From: Fibrobacterota bacterium
GTDB taxonomy: Bacteria; Fibrobacterota; Chitinivibrionia; Chitinivibrionales; Chitinispirillaceae
Assembly (NCBI GenBank): GCA_023436145.1
Contig: JAEZKP010000012.1
Coordinates: 1 to 32,015, forward strand
Length of the DNA stretch: 32,015 bases
Reading direction: 5' to 3'
The notes below the pieces were generated by a model, which saw only the letters and a program-made list of their open reading frames with translations, did not search any database and was not told the DNA's origin. A program made the position numbers and the translations under genes. Shown here in pieces: positions 14,735-23,512 of the stretch; the stretch's first letter is position 1; each line of letters begins with the position of its first letter.

Positions 14735-15985
14735 TCAAAAGGCCACATCGTTTTTTTTGTCGCTGTCAATAGAAATGATGTTCCCCAGGGCTGAGCCGGT
14801 GAAAAAGCGGAGCCTTACAGTCTCTCCTGGAGTAAGCTGCTCGGAGCTTCGAACCGCTTTTCCATCACCTTTGGTTATTACGCTGTACCCTCTTGCCAAC
14901 ACTGAAAGTGGACTCAATGAATTAAGTCTTGAGGCAGCAGATGATAAACGGGTAATGTTCCTCTTAAAGGTCATTTCGAAGCTTCTCAAACACCGGTGTT
15001 CAAGATCATCACAATACTGACTTGATTCCAATAACATCCTCAAAGGACGGCGAAGGGCATTTCTGCGAATTAACATCTCATACTGATCCTGTATATCCAG
15101 AAAATATCTCTGAAAAGCGATACTGAATCTTTGGGCATAAGAATAGAAATATCTTTTGCTCTCCTTATTATCGGCAACTACCATCTCTGCTGCTGCTGAT
15201 GGGGTGGGGGCCCTTACATCCGCTACAAAATCGGCAATTGTAAAATCTATTTCATGGCCGACTGCTGAAATAACCGGTATTTCTGACTCGTAAATTGCAC
15301 GGGCTACGATCTCTTCATTAAAGGCCCACAAGTCCTCAATAGATCCTCCACCACGACCTACAATAATACAGTCAACTTTTCCATAGTTGTTAAAATTGCG
15401 GATTGCAGCAGCTATCGCCGGTGCGGCAGTTTCCCCCTGGACCGCCACATCTATCAGAATTACATCGGTTTGAGGTGCCCGGGAAGATACTACGCGGATT
15501 ATATCCTGAATTGCTGCTCCCCGCTTTGAAGTAACTATTCCCAGTGTGGAAACAGAATCAGGAAGCGCCTTCTTATGTGACATGTCAAAAAGACCTTCCT
15601 GCTCCAGTTTCTTTTTAAGCTTTTCAAAAGCTGCATGAAGTGCTCCACTGCCCAGGGGTTGCATCCGGTGAATGTCCAGCTGATAATAGCCACCTTTCTT
15701 ATAAACCCGTATAGATGCGATTGCGCTCACCGCAACTCCATCCTGGGGTTTAAAGGTGAGTTGTTGAGCAGCGCTTCTCCAGATGACTGCAGGTATCTGG
15801 CAATCCTGGTCTTTTAACCGGAAATAGCAATGTCCGCTGGAGGATGGCTTCCAGTTAGAAATCTCACCTTCCACCCACACCAGGGTGTTTCCTGATTCTA
15901 ATATAAGTGAAATACCTTCATTAACTTCACTGATAGTGTAAGGCCGGTCCGATTGTTGAGGTGATAGAAAATCAAATTCACTCAT
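14735..15985 (-). CDS. xseA: Exodeoxyribonuclease VII large subunit
   Basis: A 416-residue protein. The N-terminal OB-fold spans ~14-105 (VWVEGEISNWKPSSSGHCYF). The catalytic domain includes LGIVTSKRGAA at 148-158, IIVGRGGGSIEDLWAFN at 207-223, VGHEIDF at 242-248 and DVRAPTPSAAAE at 256-267. A coiled-coil region and a C-terminal segment (SPLSVLARGYSVI) follow. With XseB it degrades single-stranded DNA from both ends to oligonucleotides. The start is placed at the ATG at 15985, whose ATGAGTGA overlaps the upstream gene's stop codon, giving tight coupling. A longer frame reaches an ATG at 16051, but it would overlap the upstream gene by 74 bp and adds non-conserved residues. Confidence 0.93.
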   Translation of the reverse strand: MSEFDFLSPQQSDRPYTISEVNEGISLILESGNTLVWVEGEISNWKPSSSGHCYFRLKDQDCQIPAVIWRSAAQQLTFKPQDGVAVSAIASIRVYKKGGYYQLDIHRMQPLGSGALHAAFEKLKKKLEQEGLFDMSHKKALPDSVSTLGIVTSKRGAAIQDIIRVVSSRAPQTDVILIDVAVQGETAAPAIAAAIRNFNNYGKVDCIIVGRGGGSIEDLWAFNEEIVARAIYESEIPVISAVGHEIDFTIADFVADVRAPTPSAAAEMVVADNKESKRYFYSYAQRFSIAFQRYFLDIQDQYEMLIRRNALRRPLRMLLESSQYCDDLEHRCLRSFEMTFKRNITRLSSAASRLNSLSPLSVLARGYSVITKGDGKAVRSSEQLTPGETVRLRFFTGSALGNIISIDSDKKNDVAF

Positions 15986-16772
15986 TAAAAGTAATCCGTT
16001 CATGGATTCTGGAAATAGAAATTGCTTTACCGGTACCATCATCGATATCAATAATAACTGCGTTTAGCATGGGGCTGGTTTCTGCAGGTTCAAAGCGTAC
16101 GGAAGTCTGTAAAAGAAATCTGCGGATCACAGATGATTTTTCCATACCGATTACCGAATCCTCTGGACCAGTCATTCCTGTATCGCTTATGAAAGCGGTT
16201 CCGCCCGCAAGTATCTTCTCATCTGCGGTTTGTACATGAGTATGAGTGCCCACAACCGCACTTACCCGGCCATCCATGAAGTGTGCAAAGGCGATTTTCT
16301 CACTGGTGGCTTCAGCATGAAAGTCAATAAGGATAATTGAAGTGGATTCCCTCATCTTTTCCACTTCCATATCGCCAGTACGGAAAGGACAGTCTAAGGC
16401 CTGATGAAGAAATGTGCGCCCTTGAAGGTTTATTACTCCTATTTTGCGGTTATCTGGAAGAGCGAAAATGGTAGAACCTTTACCTATATTACCGGGAGGA
16501 TAATTGAGAGGTCGAAGCACATTGGGATCATCCATAAAGCTGTATTCATTATCTGGTACAGTAAATGAATGATTACCGCCTGTAACTATCTGCAGGCCAT
16601 ATTTACGAAGTTTTTTAAATAGTTTACCGGTGAGGCCCCTTCCACCGGCTGCATTTTCCCCATTACCTATACAAACATCTATAGAATGCTCTTTAATAAG
16701 GGAAGGGAGACGCTCTGCAAGAATACGTCTCCCTACATTTCCGAAAATATCCCCAATGAATAAAACCTTCAT
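15978..16772 (-). CDS. ymdB: YmdB-family metallophosphoesterase
   Basis: A 264-residue calcineurin-like phosphoesterase of the TIGR00282/YmdB type. Metal-ligand motifs are GDIFGNVGR at 7-15, GNGENAAGGRG at 36-46, TGGNHSF at 64-70, a DFHAEATSEK stretch near 150 and VVGTHTHVQTADE near 173-185. In Bacillus, YmdB hydrolyses 2',3'- and 3',5'-cAMP and affects RNase Y-dependent processing. Its start codon overlaps the rny stop by one base (TAATG), so pairing with rny, known from other bacteria, is preserved. Symbol use follows that family; the physiological substrate here is not known. Confidence 0.9.
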   Translation of the reverse strand: MKVLFIGDIFGNVGRRILAERLPSLIKEHSIDVCIGNGENAAGGRGLTGKLFKKLRKYGLQIVTGGNHSFTVPDNEYSFMDDPNVLRPLNYPPGNIGKGSTIFALPDNRKIGVINLQGRTFLHQALDCPFRTGDMEVEKMRESTSIILIDFHAEATSEKIAFAHFMDGRVSAVVGTHTHVQTADEKILAGGTAFISDTGMTGPEDSVIGMEKSSVIRRFLLQTSVRFEPAETSPMLNAVIIDIDDGTGKAISISRIHERITFNE

Positions 16773-18349
16773 TATTTTGCGTACTCAGTATATCTGCTTT
16801 CTCTAATGATAGTTACCTTGATCTGTCCGGGATACTCCATTTCATCCTGTATCTTCAAGGCTATCTGACCTGCCATTTCCTCGGCCTGTGCATCATTAAT
16901 GGTTTCCGGTTCGACCATACACCTTATCTCCCGGCCAGCCTGGATTACGTATGACTTGCTGACTCCCCTGAAAGAATCTGCGATCTCCTCCAGCTTGGTG
17001 AGACGGTTGATATAATTTGTCAGGGTTTCACGACGAACTCCCGGTCTGGTGCTGGAGATTGTATCTGCTGCTTGTATTAGGATAGGGTAAACAGAAATAG
17101 GGGGTATGTCCTCGTGATGAGCTGCAATAGCATTGCAGATAATCTCGTTTTCATTATTTTTGGAGGCCAGGTCCGCACCCAGTTCTGAATGGGTTCCTTC
17201 AGTTTCTCTGTCAATGGCTTTTCCAATATCGTGAAGCAGGCCGGCACGTACTGCGATCTTGGGATCCAAACCTAGCTCTGAAGCCATAAGTCCGGCTAAA
17301 ATAGCTACTTCTTTGCTATGTTGAAGTACATTCTGGCCATAAGAGGTCCTGTATTTGAGCCTTCCCAGCATTTCCACAAGTTTTGGTTTAAGTCCGTGGA
17401 CGTCCAGCTCAAAAATGACCTCTTCTGCTGCTTCCTTCATTATCTTTTCCAGCTCTTTTTCACTCTTTTTTATAAGCTCTTCAATTCGGCCCGGATGAAT
17501 TCTGCCATCGGTAATAAGCTTTTCCAGAGCCAGACGTGCAATCTCTCTACGGATTGGGTCAAAACCGGAAAGAATAACTGCCTCAGGAGTGTCATCAACT
17601 ATAACATCAATTCCAGTGGCTTCCTCAAACGACCGGATATTACGTCCCTCACGACCAATGATCCTTCCTTTCATCTCATCGTTTGGAAGATGAACGACCG
17701 AAACGGTTGATTCCACAGTGGTATCTGCTGCACATCGCTGAATGGATTGGATAATAATCTCCTTAGATTCCCTTTCCGCATCAGCTTTTGCCTGATCCTT
17801 AATTTCTTTGATCATTTGGGCGCATTCGTAGCGGACCTGATTTTCCAGATTTTCAAGAAGCAGCTTTTTGGCATCTTCCTGAGTCATGTGGGAAATTTTT
17901 TCCAGTTTTTCATTTTCCTGAGCAATAAGACGGGTTAATTCATTGTCTTTGGTACGCAGGGTCTTCTCTTTGGTATTAAGGAAGTTTTCCCGGGCACTGA
18001 ATTCTGATTCCCGTTTTTCTATCAGATCTTCCCGCCTTTTGAGGTCAAGATCCAGCTCTTTTAAACGCTGCTGTTCCTGCCGGATACTCTCCCTGGTCTT
18101 GGCCGCTTCTTTTTCAAATTCTGTTTTGGCCTTGAACCATTCATCTTTAGCCTCAAGAATCGCTGTTTTTTTCTGGAGTTCAGCTTCTTTTCTGGCTTCT
18201 TTGATAATCCGCTCAGCTTCTCTCTGAATCTCCTGTTCCTTACTCTGTTTGTATTTCCTGTCGACCAGTAAGCGCCAGTAAAGGCCAGCGGCAAATCCCA
18301 GCGCTATACCTATGACAGCAGTTATGATATAAATGAGTGCAACACCCAT
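16772..18349 (-). CDS. rny: Ribonuclease Y
   Basis: A 525-residue membrane-anchored endoribonuclease that starts mRNA decay. One transmembrane helix lies at ~3-24, then a long charged coiled coil (~30-205). The KH domain has GRIIGREGRN at 228-237. The HD domain has its metal-binding His at 344 (LQHS), His373-Asp374 (GLLHDIGK) and AAHHED near 409-414. Length matches the family (~520). The ATG follows an excellent AGGAGG site. It is coupled to the ymdB-type gene by a 1-bp overlap. The 177-bp gap between zapA and rny leaves room for a separate promoter. Confidence 0.96.
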   Translation of the reverse strand: MGVALIYIITAVIGIALGFAAGLYWRLLVDRKYKQSKEQEIQREAERIIKEARKEAELQKKTAILEAKDEWFKAKTEFEKEAAKTRESIRQEQQRLKELDLDLKRREDLIEKRESEFSARENFLNTKEKTLRTKDNELTRLIAQENEKLEKISHMTQEDAKKLLLENLENQVRYECAQMIKEIKDQAKADAERESKEIIIQSIQRCAADTTVESTVSVVHLPNDEMKGRIIGREGRNIRSFEEATGIDVIVDDTPEAVILSGFDPIRREIARLALEKLITDGRIHPGRIEELIKKSEKELEKIMKEAAEEVIFELDVHGLKPKLVEMLGRLKYRTSYGQNVLQHSKEVAILAGLMASELGLDPKIAVRAGLLHDIGKAIDRETEGTHSELGADLASKNNENEIICNAIAAHHEDIPPISVYPILIQAADTISSTRPGVRRETLTNYINRLTKLEEIADSFRGVSKSYVIQAGREIRCMVEPETINDAQAEEMAGQIALKIQDEMEYPGQIKVTIIRESRYTEYAK

Positions 18350-18438
18350 CTAAACCTCCTGAAAAGATTTTATAGTGAATATATTAAAAATGGAGAGGAA
18401 ATAAATCCTGCTCCACAGTCTACAAAGTTTTAGAAAAT

Positions 18439-18458
18439 GGAAAATCTCCTGATTTTCC
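18439..18458 (-). other. Perfect 8-bp hairpin between zapA and rny
   Basis: GGAAAATC, a four-base loop and GATTTTCC lie in the 177-bp gap 18350-18526. In the minus direction it is followed by ATTTTCTAAAA, a weak U-tract, so it may act as a partial terminator or processing site between zapA and rny. No known RNA motif was recognised. Confidence 0.45.
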
Positions 18459-18526
18459 GCTGTAACGGTACGGGAAGAATCGGGCAGGGAGGTTTTCTGC
18501 TGTGCCTTTTAAAAATCAAAAAGTCA

Positions 18527-18826
18527 CTATTGCAGTGCACTGTCAATTTTTTGATTCAGCGATGCGATAGTCTGTTGGAGTTCTTGTATCTTATTGGCAC
18601 TATCTTCATATTTGGCTTTACATTCAAACAGTTCACCTGCAATGTTCAGTGCAGATAAAACAGCGATTTTCAATTGATCGTGAAACGCTGAATTGTAATG
18701 GATCTCTGCCATCTTAGAATCGACATACCTGGCAATCTGCCTTATGGTTTCGATATTTACATCGCTTTTGATCTGATATTCTGCACCAAAAATGACAACT
18801 CGAACACTTTCCATGGACGAGCCCAT
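18527..18826 (-). CDS. zapA: Cell division protein ZapA
   Basis: 99 residues with the ZapA N-terminal fold (SVRVVIFGAEYQIKSD, then IRQIARYVDSKMAEI) and a C-terminal coiled coil (FECKAKYEDSANKIQELQQTIASLNQKI). ZapA binds FtsZ and bundles protofilaments at the Z-ring. Length is typical. The ATG at 18826 follows a GGGGG run by 5 nt; a second in-frame ATG lies at 18814. It sits 31 bp after the zapB-like gene, so the two are probably co-transcribed. Confidence 0.9.
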   Translation of the reverse strand: MGSSMESVRVVIFGAEYQIKSDVNIETIRQIARYVDSKMAEIHYNSAFHDQLKIAVLSALNIAGELFECKAKYEDSANKIQELQQTIASLNQKIDSALQ

Positions 18827-18857
18827 ATAACCCCCGACCAGTTACACTTCGGTCTGT

Positions 18858-19124
18858 TTACTGCTGCACTATTTCCAGTTTCGCTAAAAGTCCCTGTATC
18901 CGCTCAGCAGTAATATTTAGCTTACTCTGCTGGCTCTGAGAATCGATTTTCAGCAATTCCAGCTCAGCTTTGAGTTGTTCATTTTCAGATTCCATATCTG
19001 AAATTTTATTACTGTTCTGATTGAGCTCCTCCCGAAGCTGATTATTCTCTTTTCGTACATTATCCAGTGCAGTAATCAATGTCTGTACTTTATCTTCCAA
19101 TTCATTAAGAAAATCGATAGACAA
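18858..19124 (-). CDS. ZapB-like coiled-coil cell division protein
   Basis: An 88-residue protein that is one long coiled coil (NELEDKVQTLITALDNVRKE, then LREELNQNSNKISDMESENEQLKAEL). Size, composition and position next to zapA match ZapB-type FtsZ-ring partners, though coiled coils cannot be assigned by sequence alone. The start is a TTG at 19124 preceded by GGGAG with 6-nt spacing; no in-frame ATG is available for the conserved start. It is the first gene after a strong promoter and structured leader (19125-19316), so it probably begins a sub-operon with zapA. Confidence 0.72.
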   Translation of the reverse strand: MSIDFLNELEDKVQTLITALDNVRKENNQLREELNQNSNKISDMESENEQLKAELELLKIDSQSQQSKLNITAERIQGLLAKLEIVQQ

Positions 19125-19154
19125 GGTAACTCCCTTCTCCTTAATTCTATAAAA

Positions 19155-19177
19155 TAACGGGTCTTAAACCCTGGTTA
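19155..19177 (-). terminator. Possible attenuator or terminator hairpin in the zapB-like leader
   Basis: On the minus strand, TAACCAGGGT pairs with ACCCGTTA (8 bp with a 2-nt bulge, 5-nt loop) and is followed directly by TTTTAT. It lies 30 bp before the zapB-like TTG start, so it could end a short leader RNA or attenuate the operon. Confidence 0.5.
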
Positions 19178-19191
19178 TAATGTTAAATTTG

Positions 19192-19235
19192 CAGACCTTC
19201 TTACCGCTGAAGCAATGATTACGTAATAAGGTCTG
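19192..19235 (-). other. 13-bp inverted repeat in the zapB-like leader
   Basis: CAGACCTTCTTAC (plus strand, 19192-19204) opposes GTAATAAGGTCTG (19223-19235), 12 of 13 positions paired, with an 18-nt loop. On the plus strand it is followed by TTTTAAT, but no plus-strand gene ends here. Reading minus, it is the main structure of the leader RNA. Confidence 0.6.
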
Positions 19236-19287
19236 TTTTAATATATACAAAGTAATGGAAAAACACCAGTAGCTTCTATACGGTATT

Positions 19288-19316
19288 ATCCTACTGCTGT
19301 AGATAATGATTGTCAA
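19288..19316 (-). promoter_or_regulatory. Sigma70-type promoter for the zapB-like/zapA genes
   Basis: A perfect -35 TTGACA (19311-19316), a 17-bp spacer and a -10 TAGGAT (19288-19293), with an overlapping GATAAT. It starts 8 bp beyond the pheT stop codon and predicts a leader of about 155 nt before the TTG start. It would uncouple the cell division and RNA/DNA enzyme genes from the translation genes upstream. Confidence 0.65.
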
Positions 19317-19323
19317 TACTTTT

Positions 19324-21708
19324 TCAGGTACGAAGCTGTGCACCGAATTTTGACTGCACTGTCGATACAATCGCCGAGCAAATACCTTCTGCTTCCTTGT
19401 CAGTAAGCGTTTTTTCCACAGAACGGAGCTTCACGCTGAATGCGATACTCTTGCGCCCCTCTCCCAGTTTTTCCCCTCTATAGAGATCAAATGGGGTCAC
19501 TTCTTCAATGAGTGAAGAAACTTTGTAAATTTCAGCGGTGATTTCTGCAGATTTCAGCTCATCTGCCATAACAAAACAGAAATCACGCTCCAGCGCCGGA
19601 AACCTGGGTAGTTGCCGGTATCTGGGCTGCGGTAGGGAGGATTGCAATAATGATGTTATATCCAGCTCGGCATAATAAACCGATGACTTGATGTCAAAAT
19701 GCTCACAGACTCTCTTTGAAACTTTCCCGGCAATGCCCTTAATTACACCGTTACAGACCAGGGCTACTTCCTTGTCCCAAATTAAGCCATAGTCAGATAT
19801 CGGTCTGAAGGTAAATTCACCAACTCCACTATGAGCTCCGAATGCTTCTATAATCCCCTTAAGTATGTAATAATTGCAGGGAAGAGCTTCTGTATTCCAG
19901 CTTTTTATCCAATAATTACCTTCGATCAAAATACCTATAACCTGCCGCTCTACTGCACCAGACTGAGTCTGTTCGAATACCTTACCTACCTCAAAAAAAT
20001 GATTATTGAGATTTTTCCGGTTCAGGTTGTAAGTCAGAACTTCCAGGATACTGCCAGCCAGAGTTGTTCTCATCTGAGCCATTTCCGGATTCAAAGGATT
20101 CAGTAAAGCTACCGGCGAAATCTGTGGAGTCAACAGGGATCGTAGTTTTTCCGAAGTCATACTGTTGGTTACAATTTCCTGTAATCCAAAAAATGCCAGG
20201 GTTGATCTGATCTTGTCTGTGATTCTTTCTGTAACCGGCAGACTCGTGTTCAGATAAACCGGAGCTATTTCTGATGCAGGGATATTATCATACCCGTACA
20301 TCCGGCCAACTTCCTCAATCAGATCCTCTTCAAAAGTGATGTCATGGCGAAAAAGCGGGACAACACAACTGATCTGATCTGGTGTGTTAACTGTGCAACT
20401 AAAACCAAGAGATCTTAGAAATGAGAGTATCTGCTCTGAGGTGAATGTCACTCCCAGTACTCTGGATGCCTTCGATGGACGGATAATTATGTTGCGAGGT
20501 GAAAAAGGACTTGGATATTCATCAATTCTGCCAGAAGCAATCTGACCGCCGGCAGTCTCGTAAATCAATTGGGCTGCAGTATCAATCGCGTCAATCAATC
20601 CTCTGTCCGGGTCTACTCCTCTTTCAAACCTGTAAGAGGAGTCGGTTGATAAACCCAGTCTTTTTGATGTTTTACGGATACCAATCTGCTCAAAAAATGC
20701 ACACTCCAGAAAGACATCGGTTGTAATATCCTGAATCTCAGATCCTGCACCACCCATTATACCAGCAAGTGCAACCGGATGATCACCATCACAAATAAGA
20801 AGATCATCGGCGATAAGTTCTCTATCTATACTGTCAAGCGTGCTGAACGATAACTTATTATTTGATTTTTTTACAACTATTTTTTTCTGCTTCAAAGATG
20901 CATAATCGAATGCATGCATAGGCTGGCCATATTGCAGAAGGATGTAATTAGTCACATCCACCACATTGTTAATCGGTCTGATGCCTCCCAGGGTCAAACG
21001 CCGTTGCATCCACTGGGGAGAGGGACCAATCTGTACTCCTCTGATTAGTCTCCCACAGTATCTGGGACAGCGATCAGGAGCCTCAATTTCCACGGTGATA
21101 AAATCCCGAATGTTAATGTCTGCAGTTTCAGCCGGAATTTTGGCAGTAGTTTTTAGAGGTAAACCAAATCTGGCTGAAACCTCTCTGGCTACCCCGATAA
21201 TACTGAGACAATCCCCACGGTCGGGAGTGATTTCAATTTCAATAACCGCATCATCACAGTAATAGCTGGAAAGCTCATCACCGACTTTAAAATCGGTGGG
21301 AAGATCCATTATTCCCTCATTATTGTGGGAAAGACCCAATTCCTCTTCAGAACAAAGCATTCCGAAAGATTCCACTCCCCGGATTTTGGATTTTTTAATG
21401 ACAAAGCCCTCTCCCAGAACCGTGCCAACAGTGGCCAGTGCAGCTGTCATTCCTGCTCTGACATTCGGCGCACCACATACTATTGTCAAAGGTTGCGGAT
21501 CTCCGGCGTCTACTTGACAAACAGAAAGCCTGTCTGCGTTGGGATGCTTCTCAGTATGAAGAACTCTGGCGACCTTCACTCCACGGGGAATACTGTATTG
21601 CTCAATCGAAGCTACCTCCAGACCTGCAGAAGTAAGCGCCTCTGCCAGTTCGTTTACTGGAATGTCTATATCTACGAAATCTTTAAGCCAGCTGTATACT
21701 ACTCTCAT
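19324..21708 (-). CDS. pheT: Phenylalanyl-tRNA synthetase beta subunit
   Basis: A 794-residue protein. Domains in order: EMAP-like tRNA-binding OB fold (~40-150, with HPNADRLSVCQVDAG), B3/B4 editing domain (~210-385, with GIMGGAGSEI and YRFERGVD), B5 (~400-475), a catalytic-like core (~480-690, with EEVGRMYGYD and NPLNPEMAQMRTTL), and the FDX-ACB anticodon-binding domain (~700-794, with RFPALERDFCFV). With PheS it forms the (alpha-beta)2 enzyme charging tRNA-Phe. Length is standard. It starts 117 bp after pheS; the ribosome-binding site is weak. Confidence 0.97.
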   Translation of the reverse strand: MRVVYSWLKDFVDIDIPVNELAEALTSAGLEVASIEQYSIPRGVKVARVLHTEKHPNADRLSVCQVDAGDPQPLTIVCGAPNVRAGMTAALATVGTVLGEGFVIKKSKIRGVESFGMLCSEEELGLSHNNEGIMDLPTDFKVGDELSSYYCDDAVIEIEITPDRGDCLSIIGVAREVSARFGLPLKTTAKIPAETADINIRDFITVEIEAPDRCPRYCGRLIRGVQIGPSPQWMQRRLTLGGIRPINNVVDVTNYILLQYGQPMHAFDYASLKQKKIVVKKSNNKLSFSTLDSIDRELIADDLLICDGDHPVALAGIMGGAGSEIQDITTDVFLECAFFEQIGIRKTSKRLGLSTDSSYRFERGVDPDRGLIDAIDTAAQLIYETAGGQIASGRIDEYPSPFSPRNIIIRPSKASRVLGVTFTSEQILSFLRSLGFSCTVNTPDQISCVVPLFRHDITFEEDLIEEVGRMYGYDNIPASEIAPVYLNTSLPVTERITDKIRSTLAFFGLQEIVTNSMTSEKLRSLLTPQISPVALLNPLNPEMAQMRTTLAGSILEVLTYNLNRKNLNNHFFEVGKVFEQTQSGAVERQVIGILIEGNYWIKSWNTEALPCNYYILKGIIEAFGAHSGVGEFTFRPISDYGLIWDKEVALVCNGVIKGIAGKVSKRVCEHFDIKSSVYYAELDITSLLQSSLPQPRYRQLPRFPALERDFCFVMADELKSAEITAEIYKVSSLIEEVTPFDLYRGEKLGEGRKSIAFSVKLRSVEKTLTDKEAEGICSAIVSTVQSKFGAQLRT

Positions 21709-21825
21709 AATAAGTTTTCTTTATAGAAAAAAGGCACGTGTTGGAATACTTTTCAACCTGAAAACCGAGCTTGTTCCTGAAGCGATTTGTCAATCGTATC
21801 CAGGAAAATTCCCCGGAGTTCATAT

Positions 21826-22863
21826 TTAAAACTGTTTTAAGAACCGGACATCGTTTTCATAGAAGAAGCGGATATCTTCTATGCCATATTTTAGAAGTGC
21901 AATTCGCTCGATACCGATACCAAAGGCAAACCCCGTATACTTTTCAGGATCGATTCCCACACTTTTAAATACATTGGGGTGAACCATTCCGGCGCCCAGC
22001 ACTTCAAGCCAGCCACTTTTTTTGCAGATGCTGCAGCCTTCACCTTCACATAAAAAACACTCAACATCAATTTCGACACTGGGTTCGGTAAAGGGGAAAA
22101 ATGACGGACGGATTTTGATGCGGGTTTTTTCATCAAAAAACCTGCGGGAAAATGCCAGCAGCGTACCTTTGAGATCCGAAAAACTGACATTCTCATCCAC
22201 ATAAAGACCTTCGATCTGATGAAACATGCAATAGCTGCGGGCACTTATCTCTTCGTTACGGTAAACCCGGCCGGGCATGATACAACGAATAGGCGGTTTC
22301 TGATTTTCCATTGTACGGATTTGCACCGGTGAAGTATGAGTGCGAAGAAGAACTGACTCTGAGATATAAAAAGTGTCCTGCATATCACGAGCAGGATGAT
22401 GAGCCGGTGTGTTCAATGCTTCAAAATTGTAATAGTCAGACTCCACCTCGGGGCCGTATGCAACAGAAAATCCCATACTGAGGAAAATATCCCTTATTTC
22501 ATTGCGAATCCGCATCAAAGGGTGGATACTTCCTTTGGGAAAAGGAAAGCCCGGAAGAGTGGGATCAAATGAAAGATCCACCTTCTGGGAATTTTTATCC
22601 TGCCATGGAGCCTGCTCGAATTTCTCCTCGATGGAAAGTCGCAGCTGATTTGCCCTGGCCCCGAACTCCCGACGCTGCTCTTCAGGAATATCCTTAAGGG
22701 ACTTTAAAATTTCCCTCAATATTCCTTTTTTGCCCAAATATTTAATACGGAACTGTTCGGCAGTTTCATTGTCCTTTACAGCCGACAGTTCGGATTCTGC
22801 ATCCTGACGAATTTGATCAAGATTATTTAATGACTGGCCGCAACCGGCAGTTTCAGAAATCAT
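21826..22863 (-). CDS. pheS: Phenylalanyl-tRNA synthetase alpha subunit
   Basis: A 345-residue catalytic subunit. An N-terminal coiled coil spans ~10-85. Class II motif 1 is near 111-132, motif 2 RVYRNEEISARS is at 199-210 and motif 3 GFAFGIGIER at 311-320. Four cysteines (269, 272, 277, 280) form the C-x2-C-x4-C-x2-C knuckle found in many bacterial PheS. It catalyses Phe-AMP formation and transfer to tRNA-Phe. AAGGA precedes the ATG, and rplT ends 8 bp upstream, so they are co-transcribed. Confidence 0.97.
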   Translation of the reverse strand: MISETAGCGQSLNNLDQIRQDAESELSAVKDNETAEQFRIKYLGKKGILREILKSLKDIPEEQRREFGARANQLRLSIEEKFEQAPWQDKNSQKVDLSFDPTLPGFPFPKGSIHPLMRIRNEIRDIFLSMGFSVAYGPEVESDYYNFEALNTPAHHPARDMQDTFYISESVLLRTHTSPVQIRTMENQKPPIRCIMPGRVYRNEEISARSYCMFHQIEGLYVDENVSFSDLKGTLLAFSRRFFDEKTRIKIRPSFFPFTEPSVEIDVECFLCEGEGCSICKKSGWLEVLGAGMVHPNVFKSVGIDPEKYTGFAFGIGIERIALLKYGIEDIRFFYENDVRFLKQF

Positions 22864-22871
22864 TGCAATCC

Positions 22872-23219
22872 TTATGCTGCGATGGTATCGATAAGTTTCT
22901 TGAATGCATCCGGTTCATGAAGCGCCAGATGAGCCAGAGCTTTTCTGTCAAGCTCAATCCCTTTTGCCTTCAATCCGGAGATAAACTTTCCGTATGCAAC
23001 ACCGTACTGGCGGGCAGCTGCATTGATTCTCATGATCCACAATGAACGGAAATTCCGTTTATTCTGTTTGCGATGAGCATAGGCATAAACGCCTGCCCTT
23101 AAAAAGGAATCTTTAGCAATGGTAATACAATTACCACGTTTTCCGTAGTATCCTGCTGTCTGTTTGAGCAACTTTTTGCGTTTAGCCCGTGATGCAACAC
23201 GGTTTTTAGCCCTTGGCAT
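22872..23219 (-). CDS. rplT: 50S ribosomal protein L20
   Basis: A 115-residue basic protein starting PRAKNRVASRAKRKKLLKQT, with the conserved GYYGKRGN and LWIMRINAAARQYG blocks. It binds 23S rRNA early in assembly and, in many bacteria, represses its own operon by binding mRNA near rpmI. The start has AAGGAG. It lies 64 bp after rpmI in the classic infC-rpmI-rplT order. Confidence 0.98.
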   Translation of the reverse strand: MPRAKNRVASRAKRKKLLKQTAGYYGKRGNCITIAKDSFLRAGVYAYAHRKQNKRNFRSLWIMRINAAARQYGVAYGKFISGLKAKGIELDRKALAHLALHEPDAFKKLIDTIAA

Positions 23220-23283
23220 TTCTAACTCCTTTTATAAAAAATCAACATCAAAAATCAGATTATATGATTAACAGTGGAATAAA

Positions 23284-23478
23284 TCACACCGAAATCATTG
23301 TGCGAACCTTCTTTTCCACACCGGCAAAAACTAAAGTGGTTTGCCGCAGATTGCGTTTCCGTTTCCGGTCTTTTTTGTTAAGAATATGGGTGTGGAATGC
23401 TTTGCCCCGTTTCACATGGCCATTGGCGGTCAACCTGAAACGTTTCTTTGCGGATTTACGACTTTTCATCTTCGGCAT
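23284..23478 (-). CDS. rpmI: 50S ribosomal protein L35
   Basis: A 64-residue basic protein starting PKMKSRKSAKKRFRLTANGHVKRGKAFHTH is too long to quote; its key blocks KSAKKRF, GHVKRGKAF and KRKRNLRQ are all typical of L35. GGGAG lies 6 nt before the ATG. It sits 34 bp after infC, so it is in the same transcript. Confidence 0.97.
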   Translation of the reverse strand: MPKMKSRKSAKKRFRLTANGHVKRGKAFHTHILNKKDRKRKRNLRQTTLVFAGVEKKVRTMISV

Positions 23479-23512
23479 AAAATACTCCCATTTTATCTGA
23501 AATTATTACTGT

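Noticed and set aside
18350..18526. 6S RNA next to zapA, or a cobalamin riboswitch
   Set aside because: 6S RNA genes often lie by zapA and a few riboswitch-like words (CCGCTGTAACGG) occur, but neither the long 6S hairpin with central bubble nor the riboswitch core could be assembled.
21690..21823. Leader peptide between pheS and pheT (about 47 codons from an ATG at 21823)
   Set aside because: No ribosome-binding site, no run of Phe codons, no clear terminator/antiterminator pair, and it would overlap the pheT start.
21812..21823. Eighth copy of palindrome family 1 (CCCCGGAG before pheT)
   Set aside because: Only eight bases match and no complementary arm is present.
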